Source: JANNMJ01 sp031397815
Lineage (GTDB): Bacteria; Bacteroidota; Bacteroidia; Cytophagales; Hymenobacteraceae
Reading direction: 5' to 3'
Length of the DNA stretch: 14,883 nucleotides
Assembly (NCBI GenBank): GCA_031397815.1
Contig: JANNMJ010000145.1
Coordinates: 1 to 14,883, forward strand
Shown here: positions 1 through 6,686 of the stretch, in pieces
Layout of the letters: each line of letters opens with the position of its first letter
Position numbering within the stretch: position 1 is the first letter of the stretch
Translations under genes and position numbers: made by a program
Notes under the pieces: generated by a model
The model's database searches: none
What the model saw: only the letters and a program-made list of their open reading frames with translations
What the model was told of the DNA's origin: nothing

Positions 1-4
1 GTGG

Positions 5-42
5 CTTTTGAAAGTATCTGGGTAGCATTTGAAAGTATCAGG
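5..42. repeat. Two direct repeats, 21-bp period
   Basis: The 12-mer TTTGAAAGTATC occurs at 7-18 and again at 28-39. The match extends to the pattern GC-n-TTTGAAAGTATC-n-GG in both copies. The exact 21-bp spacing is about two helical turns. It lies at the left edge of the window, so more copies could precede it. Function unknown; it could be part of a dispersed repeat or a protein-binding array. Confidence 0.6.
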
Positions 43-45
43 TTT

Positions 46-132
46 CGCGTGGCGGGCTCTGTCCCAGAGACGGCGTTGATTCGCCTATCAACGTCATCTT
101 GACGCCATCTCTGGGACAGAGCTGGCCACGCG
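46..132. repeat. 87-nt palindromic element, three-way-junction fold
   Basis: Basal arms 46-74 and 104-132 are complementary over 29 positions, with mismatches only at 54:124 and 71:107 and one G.T at 55:123. The longest uninterrupted block is 15 bp (56-70 with 108-122). Inside, GTTGAT (75-80) pairs with ATCAAC (87-92), and GTCA (93-96) pairs with TGAC (100-103). The basal stem and the two small hairpins therefore abut with no unpaired base at the junction. No reading frame is evident. It lies downstream of the Smr gene, outside any CDS. It resembles a REP- or MITE-like dispersed palindrome by form only; no copy is seen elsewhere in the window. Confidence 0.7.
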
Positions 133-161
133 TCACAGATAGGAATGCGCCGATTGAGGTA

Positions 162-209
162 GCGGGGCTGGAGCCCCGCGAATAGCCCGCACGGGGCTGG
201 AGCCCCGCG
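162..209. repeat. Duplicated GC-rich hairpin
   Basis: The 18-mer CGGGGCTGGAGCCCCGCG occurs at 163-180 and 192-209, a 29-bp period. Each copy is itself a hairpin with the arms CGGGGC and GCCCCG around the loop TGGA; the first copy gains one more pair at 162:179. There is no T-run after either, so a rho-independent terminator for the minus-strand Smr gene is not supported. It looks like a short dispersed intergenic repeat. Confidence 0.65.
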
Positions 210-243
210 CGATTCAGTTTCGCGATTCAGTTTCGCGATTCGG
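208..243. repeat. 13-bp tandem repeat, about 2.7 copies
   Basis: CGCGATTCAGTTT is repeated at 208-220 and 221-233, followed by a partial copy (CGCGATTCGG) at 234-243. The array starts inside the second GC-rich hairpin and ends 15 bp before the stop codon of the minus-strand Smr gene. Such short arrays change copy number easily. Function unknown. Confidence 0.7.
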
Positions 244-257
244 CGATACTTCTGGGG

Positions 258-1322
258 CTACTTCAGTCGCACCCGGGTCGCTCCAAAGCCGAACTTCTCT
301 TTCTGCGCTTCCTCGAAGAATTTGATGCGCGTATCGCGGCTCAGGGCGCGCTGGATTTCCTTCTTGAGCGTGCCGTTGCCGAGACCGTGGATGAAGATAA
401 TCTCGTGCATACTGGTGGCGAGGGCGCGGTCGAGGGCATCCTGAAAAGCGGCCATTTGGAGGCGCAGGGCTTCGGAATTGCTCACTTCGCTGGAAGGGGC
501 GTCGGCGAGCTTTTCCAAATGAAGGTCAACCTCATGCGGGGGGGCTACCACTTTCAGATTCGCGACGGCCGGGGCGGAATTGAGGCGCTCGGCCAGACGG
601 GCCGCGTCGATGGCGGGGGCGGCGGGTAGGAGGGGGGACGTGACGAGCCGATGCTCGGCGAGGCGGAACACGTAGCCTTCCTGCTTGACGATGGGCGCGG
701 CTGCGCGGCTATTGTAAAACGTGCTGGCTTTGAAGCGGATACGGGCAGTTTCGAGGGCGTGAAGCTCCGTCGTGCCCGCCCGGTGGGGGAGGTATTGCAG
801 GACCACGGCGGGCCACTGTTCGAAGTCCTGCATATGGACGTGCGCGAGCACCAGCGCGGCGCGCGGCCCCACGAGGCCGCTTTTGCGGCCGATGTAGCGG
901 TCCTGCTTCTCTTCGCCGTAGGTGAAAAGCAGCTCATCATCAGAGTTATTGACGATTTGGACCGCCAACAGCTCTTCCGCCTGATGCGTAAGCACCAGAT
1001 ACGCGCCGATGACGGCGGGTGGGGCGGGCTTTTCCTTCGCTACAGGGCCGCCTTTCGTAGGCGCTGAGCCGGACTTGGCGGGCGCAGCGGCGCTCTTCGG
1101 CGAGCTGCCGGGTTTGGGCGGAAGGACGGGCGGCGGAATGGGCCGCGCGCCGAACGCTTTGGTTTCTTCGGGCGCAATCGGCACCACATCGGAGCGCCGG
1201 AGCGGGATGGTGAACTCGCCGTCGATGGCTACTTCGAGGACTTCGCCGCCGTCGAGGACGCGGGTGACGGTTCCTTCTTCACGGCCGGACATCAGCCGGA
1301 CACGGTCGCCTACTTGGATCAT
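258..1322 (-). CDS. DUF2027 / Smr domain protein
   Basis: A 354-residue cytoplasmic protein with no signal peptide or membrane segment. Residues about 3-50 look like a KOW/SH3-type barrel (VGDRVRLMSGREEGTV). A linker rich in Pro, Ala and Lys spans about 60-104, a DUF2027-type region about 105-230, and a C-terminal Smr domain about 262-354. The Smr domain carries VDLH (265-268), the hallmark HGLGNG (312-317) and the terminal GFGATRVRL. Smr domains are known as DNA/RNA endonuclease or nucleic-acid-binding modules of the MutS2 type; this protein has no MutS ATPase part. The combination is widespread in Bacteroidota and its cellular role is not settled. The start is an ATG with no Shine-Dalgarno sequence in front, usual for the phylum. 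It lies 54 bp downstream of the DUF2279 gene on the same strand with no convincing terminator between, so the two may be cotranscribed. Confidence 0.9.
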   Translation of the reverse strand: MIQVGDRVRLMSGREEGTVTRVLDGGEVLEVAIDGEFTIPLRRSDVVPIAPEETKAFGARPIPPPVLPPKPGSSPKSAAAPAKSGSAPTKGGPVAKEKPAPPAVIGAYLVLTHQAEELLAVQIVNNSDDELLFTYGEEKQDRYIGRKSGLVGPRAALVLAHVHMQDFEQWPAVVLQYLPHRAGTTELHALETARIRFKASTFYNSRAAAPIVKQEGYVFRLAEHRLVTSPLLPAAPAIDAARLAERLNSAPAVANLKVVAPPHEVDLHLEKLADAPSSEVSNSEALRLQMAAFQDALDRALATSMHEIIFIHGLGNGTLKKEIQRALSRDTRIKFFEEAQKEKFGFGATRVRLK

Positions 1323-1346
1323 GGGGAAAGGTAAAAGGGCTTGAAA

Positions 1347-1367
1347 GGCACCCCGTTAGGCGGTGCC
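1347..1367. repeat. Short inverted repeat between two minus-strand genes
   Basis: GGCACC (1347-1352) and GGTGCC (1362-1367) form a 6-bp stem with a 9-nt loop in the 54-bp gap after the DUF2279 gene. No T-run follows on the minus strand, so it is at most a weak or attenuating hairpin, not a clear terminator. Confidence 0.35.
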
Positions 1368-1376
1368 CGGCTGTAG

Positions 1377-2381
1377 TTAGAAGTACAGCGGATGAAAACG
1401 AACGCCGCCCGTGGAGCGCACTTCGAGCGCGGGGGCGGGGAGGCGGATGATGCTCAGTACGTAAAACAGGCGGTGCAGGACTTTGCTGCGGGTTTTAATA
1501 TTGAGCAGATGGAAATCGGGGCCGATGTAAAACTGGCGGTACGCGCGGTAACCGGCGGCTTCGTTCTGCGCAGGCTCGCCGTAAACGAGGTTTTCGGCGC
1601 CGTAGCCCACGGCGGCGTGGAGCCAACGCGGCCACCGCGTATCGGGGCCGAGGAAGGCGCCGACGTCGGCGGTGAGCCAGTGGGTTTGGCCGTTGTAGTC
1701 TTTGAGGAGGCGTTCGAGGGAGGAACGGCCGAGGGTGTTGGGGCGTAGGCGCGCGAAGGAGGTGAAGTGGGTGCCCATTTTCGGCCAGATGCGCGGCTCG
1801 TCCCACAGCGCCACCTGTGTGGTGAAGAGGGCGGTACCGATGACGTTGGCGCCCAAATCGGAGGCTGAGGCGCCGTAGCCGGGCGAGCGACCGTCGAAAT
1901 ACTCAATCGTGCTTTGCAGCACGATGCCCATGGGCGCGCCCCACCACAGCGCTTTTTTCTTCGATAAACCCGCCCACCGCAACGCATCCACCGAGGCGCG
2001 GCTCTCCTGAAAAGCCCCCCAAATGTGCCCGGCTTTATCGATTTGCGCCCATTCGCGGGAGTCGTCGAACCACCGGAACGGCTCTTTTTTACCGGTGTAC
2101 CAAGTGGCGCCCAACGTCCCGACAACCGCCGCCGAGCCCCCGCCGATGCCGAGTGCCACGAGTCGCACGCGCCCTTTGGAGGGCGCCGGGCGCATCACGG
2201 TAGATTTGGTCGAGTCAGCAGCTAAATCGGGGTTTGGAGCGTCTGGGGAACGAACGGGCGCCGCATTTGGTATTTGAATCTGGGCGTGCGCGGTTACGCC
2301 AGTCAGCACCAGACTCAGTACGACCCCGAGCCCGGCCAGACCCTTCCATTTGGGGCGTTCAACGCAAAAACAGTTCAGCAT
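1377..2381 (-). CDS. DUF2279 (YfiM-like) envelope protein
   Basis: I place the start at the ATG ending at 2381 (334 residues), because it opens directly into a signal peptide (residues 1-34, ending VTAHAQ). The upstream extension to 2468 is Arg-rich and unlike a leader. A second hydrophobic stretch lies at about 72-93. The DUF2279 core begins near WFDDSREWAQIDKAGH, with DKAGH at 115-119. It continues through a possible hydrophobic segment (KKALWWGAPMGIVLQ) to EYFDGRSPGYGASASD (about 160-175). A C-terminal part contains RWLHAAVGYGAENLVYG (about 252-268) and ends in a Phe after alternating hydrophobic strands, possibly beta structure. Family members are predicted envelope proteins without an established activity. 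It is divergent from the GH13 gene and upstream of the Smr gene. Function unknown; the family assignment rests on the DKxGH and following motif. Confidence 0.8.
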   Translation of the reverse strand: MLNCFCVERPKWKGLAGLGVVLSLVLTGVTAHAQIQIPNAAPVRSPDAPNPDLAADSTKSTVMRPAPSKGRVRLVALGIGGGSAAVVGTLGATWYTGKKEPFRWFDDSREWAQIDKAGHIWGAFQESRASVDALRWAGLSKKKALWWGAPMGIVLQSTIEYFDGRSPGYGASASDLGANVIGTALFTTQVALWDEPRIWPKMGTHFTSFARLRPNTLGRSSLERLLKDYNGQTHWLTADVGAFLGPDTRWPRWLHAAVGYGAENLVYGEPAQNEAAGYRAYRQFYIGPDFHLLNIKTRSKVLHRLFYVLSIIRLPAPALEVRSTGGVRFHPLYF

Positions 2382-2390
2382 CAGCACCGA

Positions 2391-2398
2391 CAAAGCTA
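2391..2398 (-). promoter_or_regulatory. Possible Bacteroidota -7 box
   Basis: On the minus strand this reads TAGCTTTG, an exact match to the Bacteroidota -7 consensus TAnnTTTG. It lies 9 bp before the chosen DUF2279 start, which would give an almost leaderless transcript. No good -33 TTG lies at the usual spacing, so the match may be chance. Confidence 0.25.
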
Positions 2399-2508
2399 CG
2401 GACCGGGGGAGGTGTGCTGCACGAAACCCGTTTCGCGCCCGTTCTTTACGGCCGGGTCTGATCCACACTTGCTTCTTACTTCGCTTAACACATACCCTCT
2501 TCCGCGTG

Positions 2509-5385
2509 ATGCGTTCATTTTTCCTCGGCTGTTTCCTCGCTGTCGGTAGCGTGCTCAGCCTAAAACCGTTAACTGCTGATGCTCAGGGCGCAGCAGTCAG
2601 TACGTCGCCCACTTTTTTCAGGGAGACCGACCCTGTTACGATTACTTACGACGCTTCGCAGGGCAACGGCGCTCTCGCTGGAACGACGAGCGCCGTTTAT
2701 ATCTGGACGGGCGTCGTCACGGATCGGAGCACGAACAACACGACGTGGCGCCACGTCAGAAGCTCCAGCTTCAGCACCGCCGACCCGGCGGCCCTGATGG
2801 TGCGCTCCTTGACCAACCCGAATCTGTACACGATCACGTTCACGCCGCGCACCTACTACCCGGCGCCCGCCAACGAGACGATTCTGCGGCTGGCGATGAT
2901 CTTCAAAACGGCGGATGGAACGGTGGTCGGCCGCAGCAGCAGCGGTGGCGATTTTTTCATCGACGTTTGGCAAGGGCAATATGCGGTGCGGGTTACCTCG
3001 CCGGTGCCATCGGCTACGCCGCAGTTTGTGACGCAAGGCGCCACGGTGAACGTGACGGCGCAGGCGTCGGCGGTATCGCAGATTGTGGTAACGGCGAACG
3101 GCACCCCCGTGACGACGGCCAACGCGACTACTTCCGCGACGGCGCCCATCACGTTCTCGCAGCCCGGCCGGACCGTCGTTCGCTTTGCCGGAACCGCCGG
3201 ACCTGACCAAGCCGCTGACTCAGTGGTGTTTTTCGTGCGCCCGACCACCGTCACCACCGCTGCGCTGCCCGCCAGCGTGGTGCCCGGCAAGGAAGACGGC
3301 GTAACCTACCTCTCGCCGACCTCGGTTGTGCTCGTCCTGACAGCGCCGCAGAAGCAGTACGTTTACGCTTTGGGCGAATGGAACGGGTTTCAGCCCGAAA
3401 CCAACGCCTTTATGAACCGCACCCCGGACGGCAACCGCTGGTGGGTGCAGGTTAATAACTTGGTGCCGGGGCAGGAGTATGCGTATCAGTTCCTCATCGA
3501 TGGCTCGATTAAAGTGGCCGATCCGTACACGGAGCTGGTGCTCGATCCCGGTAACGACAATTTCATCAGCGCCCTCACGTACCCAAACCGCAAGCCCTAC
3601 CCGACGGGCCTTACCACGGGCATCGTGAGCGTGCTTCAGACCAACCAAACGCCTTACGTCTGGCAGGCCACGGGTTATCAGCGCCCTAAGGAGACCGATT
3701 TGGTGGTTTACGAGCTGCTCGTGCGCGATTTCATCGCCCGGCACGACTTCCAGACCCTCCGCGATACCCTCGATTACATCCAGCGCCTCGGCGCAACCGC
3801 GATTGAGCTGATGCCGGTCAACGAGTTCGAGGGCAACGAAAGCTGGGGTTACAACGGCTCCTTCTTCTTCGCGCTTGATAAATATTACGGCACCCGCGAC
3901 GCGTACCGTCAGTTCATCGACGAATGCCACCGCCGCGGGATGGCTGTCATTATGGATGTTGCGCTGAACCACCATTTCAGCCAAAGCCCAATGGTGCAGA
4001 TGTTCTGGGACGGTTCCGCCCCGACAACCGACTCGCCGTGGTTCAACCGGGTGGCTAGGCACGACTTCAACGTCGGGTTCGATATGAACCACGAATCGGC
4101 GTTCACGAAGTACTTCGTCAAGCGCGTCATCCGGCATTGGCTGGAAGAGTACAACATCGACGGCTACCGTTTCGATCTCTCCAAAGGTTTCACCCAGCGC
4201 AATACGCTCGGCAATACCGGCGCTTGGGGCCAATACGACGCTTCGCGCATCGCGATCTGGAAAGACTACGCCGACTCGCAGTGGAGCGTGGATTCCACGT
4301 CCTACGTCATTCTGGAGCACTTTGCCGACAACACCGAAGAACGCGAGTTGGCCAATTACCGCCACGGTATGATGCCGTGGGGCAACGGGCATTTCGCCAT
4401 GGCTGAGATCGCAAAAGGCAACGTCGCCAACTCCGATTTCTCGTACGGCCTTTCGTACCTCAACCGCGGCATGACCCGCCCACGCCTCGTCGGCTACGCA
4501 GAAAGCCACGACGAAGAGCGCCTCGTGGTCGAGAGCCTCACCAACGGCAACACGGCTCAGGCCGCCAACGGCTACAACCCCCGCACCCTCACGACGGCGC
4601 TCGCGCGGCAGGAGATTGTTGCGGCCTTCCTGTTGGCGATGCCCGGCCCGAAAATGCTGTGGCAGTTCGATGAAGTGGGTTACGACGTGAGTATCAACGT
4701 CAACGGCCGCACCGGCAACAAGCCGATTCGGTGGCAGTACTATCAGGATGCCAATCGGCGGAAGCTGTACGAAGTGTACCGCGCGATGAACCGGCTCCGG
4801 CAGCAGCCGGCGTTCGAGAGCAACACGTACTCTATCGCCGGGGCGGGCGCGTCGTTCCGCCGGTTCACGCTCACTTCGCCAACGATGAACGTTTACGTGT
4901 TCGCCAACCTGTCGGTGATTGCGCAAACGCTGACGCCCGTCTTCCCTACCGGCGGGATGTGGTACGATTACCTGCGCGGCGATTCGCTGAACGTCGTCGC
5001 CGGCACGGCGATGAACATGGTGCCCGGCGAATACCACGTGTACACGAGCGTCCGGCAGCCGCTGCCCGCTGGCTCCACTCTGTTAGGGCTTCGCGAAGAC
5101 GTCAATATCACCGCCAAATCGGGCCTGACGGCACCGCTCGCGTACCCTAACCCGGCCACGCAAAACGGCGCGCTCAGCATCGCGTACGAGCTGCAACGCC
5201 CCGCCATGGTGCGCGCAACGGTATTCGATCTGCTCGGTCGTCCGGTGCTCACGCTGCCCGCGCAGCGCCAGGGCGAAGGTTTCCAAACCCTCGACTGGAC
5301 GCCTACCGTCCCCGCCGGCACTTACGCCGTGCGCATTCAGGCCGACGGCAATCCGGCACGCATCGTCCGGATCGTGGTGCGCTAA
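2509..5385 (+). CDS. Secreted GH13 alpha-amylase-type enzyme with T9SS tail
   Basis: A 958-residue extracellular glycoside hydrolase. The start at 2509 is chosen because it begins a signal peptide (1-26, ending ADAQ); the open frame to 2350 would overlap the divergent gene. Residues about 30-245 form one or two beta-sandwich-like domains. About 270-355 is an E-set/CBM48-like domain (YALGEWNGF). The catalytic barrel starts near 397. Conserved GH13 regions are all present: DVALNH (483-488), GFDMNH (region V-like, about 523-528), YRFD with Arg554 and nucleophile Asp556, acid/base Glu603 in VILEHF, and ESHD with His667-Asp668. A C-terminal beta domain lies at about 780-850, then a T9SS type A domain at 878-958 (AYPNPA...LDWTPTVPAGTYAVRI). 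The family hydrolyses or rearranges alpha-1,4/1,6 glucans. An intact active site predicts activity; exact specificity (amylase, pullulanase or branching type) cannot be told. It is monocistronic, ended by the hairpin at 5414. Confidence 0.93.
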   Translation: MRSFFLGCFLAVGSVLSLKPLTADAQGAAVSTSPTFFRETDPVTITYDASQGNGALAGTTSAVYIWTGVVTDRSTNNTTWRHVRSSSFSTADPAALMVRSLTNPNLYTITFTPRTYYPAPANETILRLAMIFKTADGTVVGRSSSGGDFFIDVWQGQYAVRVTSPVPSATPQFVTQGATVNVTAQASAVSQIVVTANGTPVTTANATTSATAPITFSQPGRTVVRFAGTAGPDQAADSVVFFVRPTTVTTAALPASVVPGKEDGVTYLSPTSVVLVLTAPQKQYVYALGEWNGFQPETNAFMNRTPDGNRWWVQVNNLVPGQEYAYQFLIDGSIKVADPYTELVLDPGNDNFISALTYPNRKPYPTGLTTGIVSVLQTNQTPYVWQATGYQRPKETDLVVYELLVRDFIARHDFQTLRDTLDYIQRLGATAIELMPVNEFEGNESWGYNGSFFFALDKYYGTRDAYRQFIDECHRRGMAVIMDVALNHHFSQSPMVQMFWDGSAPTTDSPWFNRVARHDFNVGFDMNHESAFTKYFVKRVIRHWLEEYNIDGYRFDLSKGFTQRNTLGNTGAWGQYDASRIAIWKDYADSQWSVDSTSYVILEHFADNTEERELANYRHGMMPWGNGHFAMAEIAKGNVANSDFSYGLSYLNRGMTRPRLVGYAESHDEERLVVESLTNGNTAQAANGYNPRTLTTALARQEIVAAFLLAMPGPKMLWQFDEVGYDVSINVNGRTGNKPIRWQYYQDANRRKLYEVYRAMNRLRQQPAFESNTYSIAGAGASFRRFTLTSPTMNVYVFANLSVIAQTLTPVFPTGGMWYDYLRGDSLNVVAGTAMNMVPGEYHVYTSVRQPLPAGSTLLGLREDVNITAKSGLTAPLAYPNPATQNGALSIAYELQRPAMVRATVFDLLGRPVLTLPAQRQGEGFQTLDWTPTVPAGTYAVRIQADGNPARIVRIVVR

Positions 5386-5413
5386 TAGTGCGCTAACGCA
5401 GGAAGATTTTTCC

Positions 5414-5459
5414 AACGAAAACGCCCCCGGCTGCAAAGCCGGGGGCGTTTTCGTTTTTT
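5414..5459. terminator. Strong hairpin terminator between convergent genes
   Basis: A perfect 19-bp stem (5414-5432 with 5437-5455) closes on a GCAA tetraloop and is followed on the plus strand by a T-run (5454-5459). The stem has a GC core and A/T-rich base, so it can also act on the opposite strand. It sits between the ends of the GH13 and kinase genes. Confidence 0.92.
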
Positions 5460-5497
5460 GAGTATCTGTTGACGCCTAAATCGACCCGTTCGGTCAG

Positions 5498-6355
5498 CTA
5501 GTCGACCAACGGCTGTCCGGCGTGGAAACGCACCAGATTATCGATTGGCGCCCGCACGATGCGGCCCATCGGCATCCCGTGCCGCCGGCAGCTCTCTTCG
5601 AGCGCATCGCGGAAGTTGTACGCCACCGAGCCCACACAATTGAACGTATGATCCTGATAACGAGGATATTTCGTGACGATGTTGCGGAAGAATGCCTCGA
5701 AACCGTCCAGCACGATCTCGCGGCAGTACGAGAAGTTGTTGTGGTCGTAGCAGAACTTGCTGAACGACGCCAGAAAGCGGTTCGGCAGGGGCTGGTTGTA
5801 GAGCCGGTCGAGGATCGAGTTGCGGTGTAGGTCGGGGTACTCGGTGTGGAAGGCTTCTTCCAGCCCTTTCGGGAGCTGACCGCGCAGCAAATCGCGCAGC
5901 AGCCGCTTGCCGATGTAAGAGCCGCTGCCCTCATCGCCGAGAAAGTAGCCAAGCGAGTCAACGCTGAGCGTCACTTTCTCGCCATCGTAGAGGCAGGAGT
6001 TGGTGCCGGTACCCAAAATCGCCGCGAAGCCTGGCTTCTGGCCGAGCAAAGCGCGGGCAGCGGCCAGCAAATCGTGCTGGATATCGACCGTGGCGTTCGG
6101 AAAAATCTGCCGCATCGCCCGACCAACAACTTCTGCTTTTTCCGCCGATGAGATGCCCGCGCCGTAGTAATGCACCTCCGTGATCTGCTCACGCAGGAGC
6201 GTCTCGGGCAGGCTCTTATCGAGCGAAGCCACAATGTTGGGCGTGTCCACGAAATCGGGATTATAGCCCTCAGTGTTGAAATTTACGCGATTACCAGCAT
6301 CATCAAGCTGGCTCCAGGCGCTCTTGGTAGAGCCGCCGTCAGCAATCAGAATCAT
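5498..6355 (-). CDS. BadF/BadG-family kinase, probably N-acetylglucosamine-type
   Basis: A 285-residue cytoplasmic ASKHA-fold sugar kinase. The start at 6355 is chosen because MILIADGGSTKS begins the phosphate-1 motif exactly where family members begin; the open frame continues 77 codons further upstream but that part is not protein-like. ATP-binding motifs are complete: DGGSTKS (6-12), ILGTGTNS (113-120), GDEGSGSYIGK (140-150) and the adenosine motif VGSVAYNF (241-248). The length is that of Bacteroidota proteins annotated as N-acetylglucosamine kinase, which phosphorylate GlcNAc at O6 for the amino-sugar pathway. The [4Fe-4S] cysteines of the BadF/HgdC dehydratase activators are not evident, favouring a sugar kinase. 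It converges on the GH13 gene and is divergent from the secreted protein at 6687. Substrate is inferred; glucosamine or another hexose is possible. Confidence 0.88.
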   Translation of the reverse strand: MILIADGGSTKSAWSQLDDAGNRVNFNTEGYNPDFVDTPNIVASLDKSLPETLLREQITEVHYYGAGISSAEKAEVVGRAMRQIFPNATVDIQHDLLAAARALLGQKPGFAAILGTGTNSCLYDGEKVTLSVDSLGYFLGDEGSGSYIGKRLLRDLLRGQLPKGLEEAFHTEYPDLHRNSILDRLYNQPLPNRFLASFSKFCYDHNNFSYCREIVLDGFEAFFRNIVTKYPRYQDHTFNCVGSVAYNFRDALEESCRRHGMPMGRIVRAPIDNLVRFHAGQPLVD

Positions 6356-6686
6356 ACGATAGGGGCAACAAGGGTCGGTTGTAGAACACGAAAGAACATG
6401 TGCCGCACCAATTTCTCCGCATTCCACCGCGAATAGCCTCCGCAGCTTTACCCGCTGATTACGGCAGATTTGCTTTTGCGAGAACTTCTGGCAATCTTTC
6501 GGCGCGATTTCAGGAACGAATTTCCTCCATTGTGAGTACTTCTGTTTCAGGCGAAACCGTCCGCGTAAGCGCCCTTTCCAGTGCAATCGATTCCGTAGAT
6601 ATTTTTACGGAAATGTTAGGAAATTGGGCGGCATACCGCGTTCTTTGTTGTCACCTTTTAAAAGTTTTTCCACATTTTTCCTCGAC
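6356..6686. other. Divergent intergenic region
   Basis: 331 bp between the kinase and the divergent secreted-protein gene, presumably holding both promoters. I found no exact TAnnTTTG box in either direction; TACTTCTG at 6537-6544 (plus) differs at one position but lacks a good upstream partner. The last 35 bases before 6687 are rich in T runs, as often seen in Bacteroidota leaders. The only clear symmetric element is the inverted repeat at 6591-6612. No gene is supported here. Confidence 0.6.
6591..6612. promoter_or_regulatory. Inverted repeat upstream of secreted-protein gene
   Basis: TTCCGTA (6591-6597) and TACGGAA (6606-6612) are perfect 7-bp arms around an 8-nt AT-rich centre. It lies 74 bp before the start at 6687. 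It could be an operator for a dimeric regulator or an RNA hairpin; neither is shown. Confidence 0.4.

Noticed and set aside
554..1067. Overlapping frames on both strands within the Smr gene
   Set aside because: They are low-complexity shadows of the Pro/Ala-rich Smr frame, which has recognisable domains at its C-terminus.
1347..1367. Inverted repeat as terminator of the DUF2279 gene
   Set aside because: The stem is only 6 bp and no T-run follows on the minus strand.
2382..2468. N-terminal extension of the DUF2279 frame
   Set aside because: It would place about 29 mostly polar and basic residues before the signal peptide, and it covers the candidate -7 box.
2350..2508. N-terminal extension of the GH13 frame
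   Set aside because: The extension is Arg-rich, overlaps the divergent DUF2279 gene, and would bury the signal peptide that begins at 2509.
3220..5037. 605-codon open frame on the minus strand inside the GH13 gene
   Set aside because: It is the antisense shadow of the GC-rich GH13 coding frame; the protein has no domain, and the plus-strand product has complete catalytic motifs.
6356..6586. 77-codon upstream extension of the kinase frame
   Set aside because: Family members start at the DGGSTKS motif; the extension is basic and Cys-rich with no domain and fills the divergent promoter region.
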